Part shown: positions 1 to 5,310 of the stretch, piece after piece | Numbering within the stretch: the first letter of the stretch is position 1 | How the letters are laid out: the number at the start of each line of letters is the position of its first letter | NCBI GenBank assembly: GCA_004553095.1 | Contig: SFMJ01000110.1 | Location: forward strand, 1 to 5,310 | DNA from: Bacteroidales bacterium | Lineage (GTDB): Bacteria > Bacteroidota > Bacteroidia > Bacteroidales > Muribaculaceae | Direction of reading: 5' to 3' | DNA: 5,310 nt | The notes under the pieces: generated by a model | Seen by the model: only the letters and a program-made list of their open reading frames with translations | What the model was told of the DNA's origin: nothing | Database searches by the model: none | Made by a program: the position numbers and the translations under genes

Positions 1-2333
1 ATAGCCTCGCCTGGAGCGACTACTATATGCGAACCAAGCAGGAAGAAAAGGCGGTGCCTCACATCCGGGAGGCTGTGAAATATGCCCATGGCAGTCAGAA
101 AAATCGTCTCTGCTTCATGCTCGGCGAAGCCTACTCTCGTCTCGGCAAAAAGCATGATGCCTACTTGGCATACAAGAAGGCAGGAAGTGGCATCTCTACC
201 GACTACCGTGCCAAATTCAACGCCCGCATCAAACGCTCGGAAGTGTTCGAAGGCACCAACGTCAAAGGGGAGGTGCGCTCGCTCAAAGCGATGACTCGCT
301 ATGCTCGCAATGCCGAATACCTCGACCAGATATATTACGCCATCGGCAACCTCTACCTATCGGTCAAAGACACCACCTCGGCTATCGACAACTACAAACT
401 CGCCATCGAGAAATCCACCCGCAACGCCATCGACAAAGCCATGGCGCAACTCGCCTTGGGTGCACTCTACTTCGACCTCGGTGAATATGTCAAGGCACAG
501 CCCTGTTACTCCGGTGCCGTGCCGCAACTCCCGGAGACATTTCCCGACTATAAGAAGATAAAGCGCCGCAGCGACGTGCTCGACGAGATGGCTCTATATG
601 CAGGAAATGTCGAACTCCAAGACTCCCTGCTCACCCTCTCCAAGCTGACTCCCGAAGAGCAACGCAAAGTGGCTGAACGACTCGCCAAAGAACTCATAGA
701 GAAAGAGAAAAAAGAGGCTGAAGATGCCAAGCGTGAAGAATACCTCGCCGAGCAAGAGGGTAAAGGAACTGAAAACATCAAGAAAAATGAAGGCACCACT
801 CCGATGATCTCCAATGGCGACAAGTCATGGTATTTCTACAACACTATGACCAAGAACCAGGGTAAGAACGAGTTCCAGCGTCGCTGGGGTGCCCGCAAAT
901 TGGAAGATGACTGGCGTCGTCGCAACAAGACCTCCTATTCTGCCGAAGAGCCGGAAGAGGATGCCGACGTACTCGCCACCGACTCCCTGCCGGGCGATTC
1001 CACCCTCACCGACGAGCAGCGCAAAGAGATCGCCGAACGACAGAAGGCTGAAAATGATCCCCACAAGCCGGAATACTATCTCAAGCAGATCCCCAAGACT
1101 CCCGAAGAGATACAGACTGCCAACGATGTAATCCAAGAGGGGCTATATAATATGGGCCTTATCCTGAAAGATAAGTTGGAAGACTTCGGCGCTTCACGCC
1201 GCACGTTCGGCCAGCTCCTCGACCGATATCCCGACAATGAATATCGCCTCGAAGTCTACTACAATATGTATCTGATGGCTGTGAGACGTGGTGAGACCGC
1301 TCAAGCCGAGATATGGCGGCAGAAGATCCTCACCGACTTCGCCGACTCCCCCTACGGCAAGGCGATGACCGATCCCAACTACTTCGAGAACCTTCGCCGC
1401 ATGAACGACGTGCAGGAAGAGATGTATCAGCAGGCATACGATGCTTATCTCAACAATCAGAACTCGACAGTCCATCAGCTCACTGCCAAGATGGAGCAAG
1501 ACTTCCCCCTCTCGAAGATTATGCCTAAGTTTATCTTCATCGATGCGCTCTCCTATCTCACTGAGAATGATAAGGATAAGTTCCAGTCGCAGCTGACAGC
1601 ACTACTCGATCGCTATCCCAACACCGACATGACCGACATGGCGGGCAGCATCCTTAAGGGGCTCAAGGCGGGCCGTGAACCACATGCCGGGCTCTCCAAT
1701 TCGCGTGGCATGATATGGAGCATGCGCCTATCTAACGACACCACCCTCTCCGCCGCCGATGGTCAGCCCCTCAACTTCGAGCGAGATCCCAATGCACCCC
1801 ACTACCTCGTGTTGGCATTCCCCCGCGACTCCGTGAGTGCGAATCAGTTGCTCTATGATGTGGCACGCTTCAACTTCTCATCATTTGTCGTCAGCGACTT
1901 CGACCTCGAACCGATGAGTTTCGGCAACGTCGGACTCCTTATCATCAAAGGATTTGCCAACATCCGACATGTCGAACATTATCGCAAAGTGATGGCAGAG
2001 AAGGACTTCACACTTCCCGACGGAGTGCGGCCCATCATGATAAGCAAGAGCAACTTCGAACTTTTGCTGCGCGAAGGACGTTCATTTGAAGAATACTTCC
2101 GATTCGAAGAGAATAAAACCATCGAAGAAACCGAAGCCAAAGCCTTGGAAGAGACCGAAGAAACCGAAGGCCCTCAAGAGCTCGGAGAGACAGAAGCAAC
2201 GGAAAACTCTGAAACAGGGGAATCACCCGAACCGATAGAGAACCCTAAGACTGAAGAGCCATCTGAGAAATCCGAAGCCGTAGAGCCTGCCGTGTCGGAA
2301 GAGAAAACCGAGGCAGAAGAGGCGACAGAATAA
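1..2333 (+). CDS. porW: PorW/SprE-like TPR protein of the type IX secretion system (5' end outside window)
   Basis: The frame is open to the left edge (first whole codon at nt 3), so the ATG at nt 27 is very likely internal and the true start, with any lipoprotein signal peptide, lies outside. At least 776 residues are visible. In order: TPR-like helix pairs at about nt 99-200, 321-420 and 435-530; a charged coiled coil at about nt 648-760; the W-Y-F-Y-N segment at nt 828-842 followed by F-Q-R-R-W-G and K-L-E-D-D-W at about nt 873-912, which I recognise as the PorW/SprE signature; BamD-like TPR helices at about nt 1098-1370 and 1431-1672; a conserved C-terminal domain at about nt 1797-2108; then an acidic tail. 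In Porphyromonas and Flavobacterium, PorW/SprE is a cell-envelope lipoprotein needed for T9SS secretion or gliding, thought to link the outer-membrane translocon with the PorK/PorN ring. The stop lies 12 nt before porX, suggesting one transcript. The family call comes from motif memory, not a search; a more general SprE-like TPR role remains possible. Confidence 0.85.
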   Translation, partial: SLAWSDYYMRTKQEEKAVPHIREAVKYAHGSQKNRLCFMLGEAYSRLGKKHDAYLAYKKAGSGISTDYRAKFNARIKRSEVFEGTNVKGEVRSLKAMTRYARNAEYLDQIYYAIGNLYLSVKDTTSAIDNYKLAIEKSTRNAIDKAMAQLALGALYFDLGEYVKAQPCYSGAVPQLPETFPDYKKIKRRSDVLDEMALYAGNVELQDSLLTLSKLTPEEQRKVAERLAKELIEKEKKEAEDAKREEYLAEQEGKGTENIKKNEGTTPMISNGDKSWYFYNTMTKNQGKNEFQRRWGARKLEDDWRRRNKTSYSAEEPEEDADVLATDSLPGDSTLTDEQRKEIAERQKAENDPHKPEYYLKQIPKTPEEIQTANDVIQEGLYNMGLILKDKLEDFGASRRTFGQLLDRYPDNEYRLEVYYNMYLMAVRRGETAQAEIWRQKILTDFADSPYGKAMTDPNYFENLRRMNDVQEEMYQQAYDAYLNNQNSTVHQLTAKMEQDFPLSKIMPKFIFIDALSYLTENDKDKFQSQLTALLDRYPNTDMTDMAGSILKGLKAGREPHAGLSNSRGMIWSMRLSNDTTLSAADGQPLNFERDPNAPHYLVLAFPRDSVSANQLLYDVARFNFSSFVVSDFDLEPMSFGNVGLLIIKGFANIRHVEHYRKVMAEKDFTLPDGVRPIMISKSNFELLLREGRSFEEYFRFEENKTIEETEAKALEETEETEGPQELGETEATENSETGESPEPIENPKTEEPSEKSEAVEPAVSEEKTEAEEATE
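2109..2330 (+). repeat. Glutamate-rich low-complexity tail of the PorW-like protein
   Basis: The last 74 residues contain 28 Glu, with Thr, Pro, Ser and Ala making up most of the rest, and no aromatic residue, Asp, Arg or Cys. At DNA level a 14-nt direct repeat, CGAAGAAACCGAAG, occurs at 2123-2136 and 2156-2169, an exact 33-nt (11-codon) offset that keeps the frame, so the tail probably grew partly by repeat slippage. It follows directly on the conserved C-terminal domain and is predicted to be disordered and strongly negative. It could be a flexible spacer, a cation- or partner-binding tail, or neutral lineage-specific drift; the sequence does not decide. Confidence 0.8.
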
Positions 2334-2345
2334 AACCCTATCACT

Positions 2346-3884
2346 ATGGACAAGATACTTTGGGCTGACGATGAGATCGATCTCCTCAAGCCACACATCC
2401 TATTTCTTAAAGCCAAAGGCTATGATCTGACCACCGTCTCCAATGGTCGGGATGCTCTCGATGCTCTCGACCACGATGCATATTCTTTAGTGCTCCTCGA
2501 CGAGAACATGCCCGGCATCTCAGGTCTCGAAACCCTCGATCTGATCAATGCTCGACATCCCGACGTGCCTGTAGTGATGATTACCAAGTCGGAAGAGGAA
2601 AATATCATGGATCAAGCCATCGGCAACCGCATCGCCGACTATCTCATCAAGCCGGTCAACCCCAACCAGATCCTCCTCTCCATCAAGAAGAATCTGCACA
2701 GCCGCGAGATCACCAATGTCACCGCCTCTACCGACTATCAGCAGGAATTTACCAAGATCTCACAGCAGATCAATATGGCAGCCTCTATCCAAGACTGGAT
2801 GGAGATATATCGTGGATTGGTGAGATGGGAACTGAAACTCTCCGAAACGGCAAGTCCTATGGAGGAGATGCTGCTGATGCAGAAGCGCGATGCCAACTCC
2901 AACTTCTGCAAATTCGTGAAGCGCAACTATGCCGATTGGTTGGCAGACGAAGATCACCCCCTGATGAGCCATGAGATCTTCCGCAAGCGCGTATTCCCCC
3001 TCTTGGATCAGGGTGAGAAGGTCTGTATGATGGTGATCGACAACTTCCGTCTCGACCAGTGGAGAGTCGTGCAGCCCCTTCTTTCGGAATATTTCAACGC
3101 TTCCGAAGAACTCTATACCACCATCCTTCCGACCTCCACACAATATGCTCGCAATGCCATCTTCGCCGGACTGATGCCCTACGACATCGCCGGGATGTAT
3201 CCCCAATATTGGGTCGAAGAGGATGAAGATGAGGGCCTTAACGTGCATGAAGAGGAACTTATTCGCACCCAGCTCGAGCGATTCCGTCGCAAAGAGAGTT
3301 TCCAATATACCAAGCTCAATGACTCCCCGGCAGGCGAGAAATTCCTGCAGCGACTCAACGCCACCCGCGATCTTCCCCTCCAGGTCGTGGTGATCAACTT
3401 CATCGATATGCTCTCTCATGCCCGCACCGAATCGAAGATGATCCGCGAATTGGCAAGCAACGATGCCGCTTATCGGTCGATCACCGAATCCTGGTTCCGT
3501 CACTCTTCGGCTCTCGATATCTTCCGTCGCCTCTCCGAATTGGGTTACAAAGTGATCGTCACCACCGACCATGGCACTATCCGTGTAGACAATCCCATCA
3601 AGGTGATAGGCGATCGCAACACCAATACCAACCTCCGCTATAAGTGTGGCAAGAACCTGAGTTACAACACCAAGCAAGTCTTCGAAATACGCAATCCCCG
3701 TAAATTCGGACTCCCGACGCCCAATATCTCGAGTGCCTATATCTTTGCGATGAACGAAGACTTCTTCTCCTATCCCAACAATTACAACTACTATGTGCAA
3801 TACTACACCGGCACCTTCCAGCATGGAGGTATCTCTCTGCAGGAGATGCTGGTGCCCTTGGTCACGATGACTCCCAAGGGTTGA
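2346..3884 (+). CDS. porX: PorX-type response regulator with C-terminal PglZ (alkaline phosphatase-like) domain
   Basis: This 512-residue protein is close to the usual PorX length and looks complete. Residues 1-118 form a CheY-like receiver: acidic pocket D8/D9, phosphoacceptor D52 in L-L-D-E-N-M-P-G, T80 and K102 of I-K-P. A helical linker covers about 120-220. The rest is a PglZ domain of the alkaline phosphatase superfamily with its expected metal and catalytic positions: D232 (V-I-D-N-F), the candidate nucleophile T263 or T265 (P-T-S-T-Q), D354 and H358 (F-I-D-M-L-S-H), D408-H409 (T-T-D-H-G) and H493 (Q-H-G-G). There is no DNA-binding domain. In P. gingivalis, PorX is phosphorylated in the PorY pathway, binds zinc, cleaves oligonucleotide signals, and interacts with PorL and the sigma factor SigP to control the T9SS. 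Acting on the same system here is inference from homology and from the PorW-like gene 12 nt upstream. The ATG at 2346 is chosen because M-D-K-I-L-W-A-D-D begins at the canonical receiver start. No histidine kinase is visible nearby. Confidence 0.94.
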   Translation: MDKILWADDEIDLLKPHILFLKAKGYDLTTVSNGRDALDALDHDAYSLVLLDENMPGISGLETLDLINARHPDVPVVMITKSEEENIMDQAIGNRIADYLIKPVNPNQILLSIKKNLHSREITNVTASTDYQQEFTKISQQINMAASIQDWMEIYRGLVRWELKLSETASPMEEMLLMQKRDANSNFCKFVKRNYADWLADEDHPLMSHEIFRKRVFPLLDQGEKVCMMVIDNFRLDQWRVVQPLLSEYFNASEELYTTILPTSTQYARNAIFAGLMPYDIAGMYPQYWVEEDEDEGLNVHEEELIRTQLERFRRKESFQYTKLNDSPAGEKFLQRLNATRDLPLQVVVINFIDMLSHARTESKMIRELASNDAAYRSITESWFRHSSALDIFRRLSELGYKVIVTTDHGTIRVDNPIKVIGDRNTNTNLRYKCGKNLSYNTKQVFEIRNPRKFGLPTPNISSAYIFAMNEDFFSYPNNYNYYVQYYTGTFQHGGISLQEMLVPLVTMTPKG

Positions 3885-3928
3885 TCAATGTTTATGCCGA
3901 TCGCTACGGTCGAATCATTGCCACTTGA
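3881..3928 (+). other. Out-of-frame coding-like extension after the porX stop, ending on the next start codon
   Basis: The TGA at 3882-3884 ends PorX after T-P-K-G. In the -1 frame the reading continues from 3881 as LINVYADRYGRIIAT, with codons typical of these genes (ATC, GCC, GAT, CGC, TAC), and stops at the TGA at 3926-3928. That stop overlaps the TTG start of the Sel1 gene as TTGA, a layout typical of translationally coupled genes. There is no convincing -1 slippery heptamer at AAG-GGT-TGA. It may be the remnant of a longer PorX C-terminus shifted by an indel, a sequencing error, or chance. No initiation codon specific to this frame was found close by, so I do not call a gene. Confidence 0.3.
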
Positions 3929-5019
3929 AACGTCTGCTCTACATATTAATCCTTCTTCCGGTGGTAAGCATCGTGTTGCATGCTATGACTCCGGAGATGC
4001 GTCGCTCGTATGAGGCATTTGAACAGCGTGCCGAATCGGGTGATGCAGAGGCACTCTATCGCCTTGCTCTGATTCTGGAGAAGGGTTATGACACCATTCC
4101 GGCAGACACCCTCCGTGCCATCTCGCTTCTCCATCGGTCGGCCTTACAGCGATATGCTCCGGCTTGCAATTATCTCGGTTTTCTATATCAGCGAGGTGAT
4201 ATGATCGAAGCCAACCTCGACTCCGCCATCCGCTATATCGAGATAGCAGCTGATGCCGGAGATGCTCGCGCCGATCACAATCTCGCCTATCTGCTGATGA
4301 ATGATAGTGCCGCCACAGCCATCATCGCGCCACATAATGATAAAGTCGCAATCGACTCCTTGGCTTTGCATCATCTTCGTCGCGCCTCCGACGCCGGACT
4401 CCCTGCCGCCATGACCATGCTCGCCGACTGCTATGCCGTCGGCCGCCTCGTTGCGAAGGACACCTTGCAAGCCATCGACCTCTATCATCGCGCCATCAGC
4501 CGAAACTTCGGTGATGCTCGTCTGCGACTCCTCAACATGATGTGGAATAAATGGAGCCGCCTCCCCTCTTCCGAGCTCTTCGACATAGCCTTAAACTATT
4601 GGGGAGAGGGTGAAAGTTTTATTGCCACCACCCTGCTGAGTCAACTCACATCACGTATCGATCCGATGACACTACTCGCCATGCCTGAAACCACAGATAG
4701 GATTGCCACACAGAACGGAGAGATCGAAAGAGAAAAATTGGGACGCGCATACGCCATCCTCGGCTACGCCCACTCACTTGGCGAGGGGGTGAAATATGAC
4801 TATCAACTTGCCAACCGGCTCATGGCATACGCAGCCAATTTGGGAGATCCGGCGGCTTGCAGCATCATGGCGGAGACCCTTGAGATATTTCCCGACGCTC
4901 TACAGCAGATGGCAGATCCCCTCCCCGCGAGCCTACAAATCGACCGACTCCGCGCCCGGGCTCATCGCTCCGGCGTCGACACCGCCGAAAAAGCACTCCA
5001 AATCCTAAGCAACAGATAG
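3925..5019 (+). CDS. Exported Sel1-like repeat (SLR) protein
   Basis: This 364-residue protein starts at TTG. The choice rests on the signal peptide it restores: basic M-K-R, a hydrophobic run at about residues 4-18 and a likely signal peptidase I site after A20. The next start, ATG at 3985, would remove it. No lipobox Cys is present, so the mature protein is probably soluble and periplasmic, or outer-membrane associated. Sel1-type helix pairs are visible at about residues 38-75, 76-112, 113-157 (with a short insert), 158-193 and 273-309, each showing the A-x-x-x-L-(A/G)-x-x-Y and G-D-x-x-A pattern, plus a weaker one from about 310. Residues 196-270 are more divergent. SLR proteins are usually protein-interaction scaffolds; no catalytic motif is seen. 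The gene lies 40 nt after porX on the same strand, with no promoter or terminator evident between them, and is probably its operon partner. Codon use resembles the neighbours. I cannot assign a specific function. Confidence 0.88.
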   Translation: MKRLLYILILLPVVSIVLHAMTPEMRRSYEAFEQRAESGDAEALYRLALILEKGYDTIPADTLRAISLLHRSALQRYAPACNYLGFLYQRGDMIEANLDSAIRYIEIAADAGDARADHNLAYLLMNDSAATAIIAPHNDKVAIDSLALHHLRRASDAGLPAAMTMLADCYAVGRLVAKDTLQAIDLYHRAISRNFGDARLRLLNMMWNKWSRLPSSELFDIALNYWGEGESFIATTLLSQLTSRIDPMTLLAMPETTDRIATQNGEIEREKLGRAYAILGYAHSLGEGVKYDYQLANRLMAYAANLGDPAACSIMAETLEIFPDALQQMADPLPASLQIDRLRARAHRSGVDTAEKALQILSNR

Positions 5020-5039
5020 CATCTCTTCACATTGCTTAG
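5005..5039. terminator. Stem-loop at the convergent gene junction, possible weak terminator
   Basis: CTAAGCAA (5005-5012) and TTGCTTAG (5032-5039) form a perfect 8-bp inverted repeat around a 19-nt loop that itself holds AGAT-AGC-ATCT (5014-5024). It spans the TAG stop of the Sel1 gene (5017-5019) and lies between two convergent genes, where a bidirectional terminator is expected. The stem is AT-rich and no proper T-tract follows on the plus strand (only TTCTT at 5046-5050). On the minus strand a TTTTT run comes about 12 nt past the stem, so termination is uncertain. Confidence 0.35.
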
Positions 5040-5052
5040 AACGCGTTCTTAG
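5035..5052. repeat. Palindrome overlapping the minus-strand stop codon
   Basis: AGAACGCGTTCT (5038-5049) is a perfect 12-bp palindrome. Past one T-T mismatch it extends to CTTAG...TTAG at 5035-5052. It shares CTTAG (5035-5039) with the adjacent stem-loop, so the two structures exclude each other, and it overlaps the TAA stop (5051-5049) of the minus-strand gene. It could be part of a bidirectional terminator or a symmetric protein-binding site; nothing in the sequence chooses between them. Confidence 0.4.
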
Positions 5053-5310
5053 TGCCATTGATGCTCGATGAGACGGTAGCCGAGGGTCAGGTCGGTGGTG
5101 CCGGCGTAGATTTCCTCGAGGCGGTCTACTGCCGCACAAAGCACGTCGGCGTGCTGTGATAGTTCGGCGTCTTGGCGGATATAGTCTTTGATAGCCTCTC
5201 TATTCTCAATCAAGAGAGGTAGGATCACATACTCCATGATATTGCGGGAGTGTTGCGGATTGGTGAGGGTCATGTGAAACTCGCGTTCCTTGTATTTGAT
5301 ATTTAAATTG
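5049..5310 (-). CDS. C-terminal part of an unrecognised protein (5' end probably outside window)
   Basis: On the minus strand a frame is open from the right edge to a TAA at 5051-5049, giving 86 residues and ending in E-H-Q-W-H. Upstream of the internal ATG at 5273 the frame continues with codons like those of the neighbours (ATC, AAA, TAC, AAG, GAA, CGC, GAG), so the gene most likely starts beyond the window. A 74-residue protein starting at 5273 is the alternative; an AAGGA lies about 14 nt before that ATG, and the edge is AT-rich. The visible part has a short strand-like, charged beginning, then helices (around N-I-M-E-Y-V-I-L-P-L-L, and A-D-V-L-C-A-A-V-D-R-L-E-E-I). There is no signal peptide, membrane span or catalytic motif in this fragment. 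I do not recognise the family. It converges on the Sel1 gene with a 29-nt gap and so belongs to a different transcript. Confidence 0.65.
   Translation of the reverse strand, partial: NLNIKYKEREFHMTLTNPQHSRNIMEYVILPLLIENREAIKDYIRQDAELSQHADVLCAAVDRLEEIYAGTTDLTLGYRLIEHQWH

Noticed and set aside
27..29. ATG at 27 as the real start of the PorW-like gene
   Set aside because: The frame runs open to the left edge with coding-like residues before it, there is no signal peptide after it, and PorW/SprE proteins carry an N-terminal lipoprotein signal, so the start is upstream.
825..1136. Minus-strand open frame of 103 codons with hydrophobic stretches, opposite the PorW-like gene
   Set aside because: It sits within the conserved W-Y-F-Y-N and R-R-W-G region of the sense protein; the apparent hydrophobicity is a complement effect of the sense codons.
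2451..2470. Tandem 9-nt repeat GATGCTCTC in porX
   Set aside because: It encodes D-A-L-D-A-L in the receiver domain's second helix, where A-L repeats are common; two copies are not a meaningful repeat array.
2760..3824. 354-codon open frame on the minus strand antisense to porX
   Set aside because: It lies wholly inside porX, whose domains and active-site residues are clear. The antisense product has no recognisable domain, and the open frame is explained by the C-ending codon bias of the sense gene, which leaves few stops in that antisense frame.
3886..3920. CAATG/CATTG inverted repeat between porX and the Sel1 gene
   Set aside because: The arms are only 5 bp with a 25-nt loop and no T-tract, so it is expected by chance and is not called a terminator or attenuator.
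4183..4488. Minus-strand open frame opposite the Sel1 gene
   Set aside because: It is antisense to clear Sel1 repeats, with no start context or domain of its own.

Overview
The window looks like a chromosomal stretch of a Bacteroidota bacterium, most likely order Bacteroidales. The reasons are a PorW/SprE-type TPR protein, a PorX-type response regulator fused to a PglZ domain (both essentially confined to this phylum), the absence of clear Shine-Dalgarno sequences, and a preference for C-ending codons. A gut lineage such as Muribaculaceae or a Prevotella relative would fit, but the sequence does not settle the family.

Layout: three co-directional plus-strand genes fill about 95% of the window. 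(1) The 3' part of a porW/sprE homologue (1-2333) is cut by the left edge. It has TPRs, a coiled coil, the conserved central and C-terminal PorW segments, and an unusual glutamate-rich tail. (2) porX (2346-3884) follows after 12 nt and is complete, with all expected receiver and phosphatase-type active-site residues visible. (3) A secreted Sel1-repeat protein (3925-5019) follows after 40 nt, starting at TTG. At the right edge lies the 3' end of an unrecognised minus-strand gene (5049-5310). The convergent junction between the last two holds overlapping inverted repeats that may act as a weak two-way terminator. No tRNA, rRNA, CRISPR array, insertion sequence or clear promoter was seen.

Working model: PorW is a periplasmic/outer-membrane lipoprotein of the type IX secretion system (T9SS), and PorX is a cytoplasmic regulator of that system in Porphyromonas gingivalis. 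Their tight spacing suggests that a structural component and its regulator are co-transcribed here. The Sel1-repeat protein is probably exported and could be an accessory factor of the same process, but that rests on position alone. The closest thing to an undescribed system is this three-gene porW-porX-sel1 unit; the sequence shows no evidence of defence or mobile functions.
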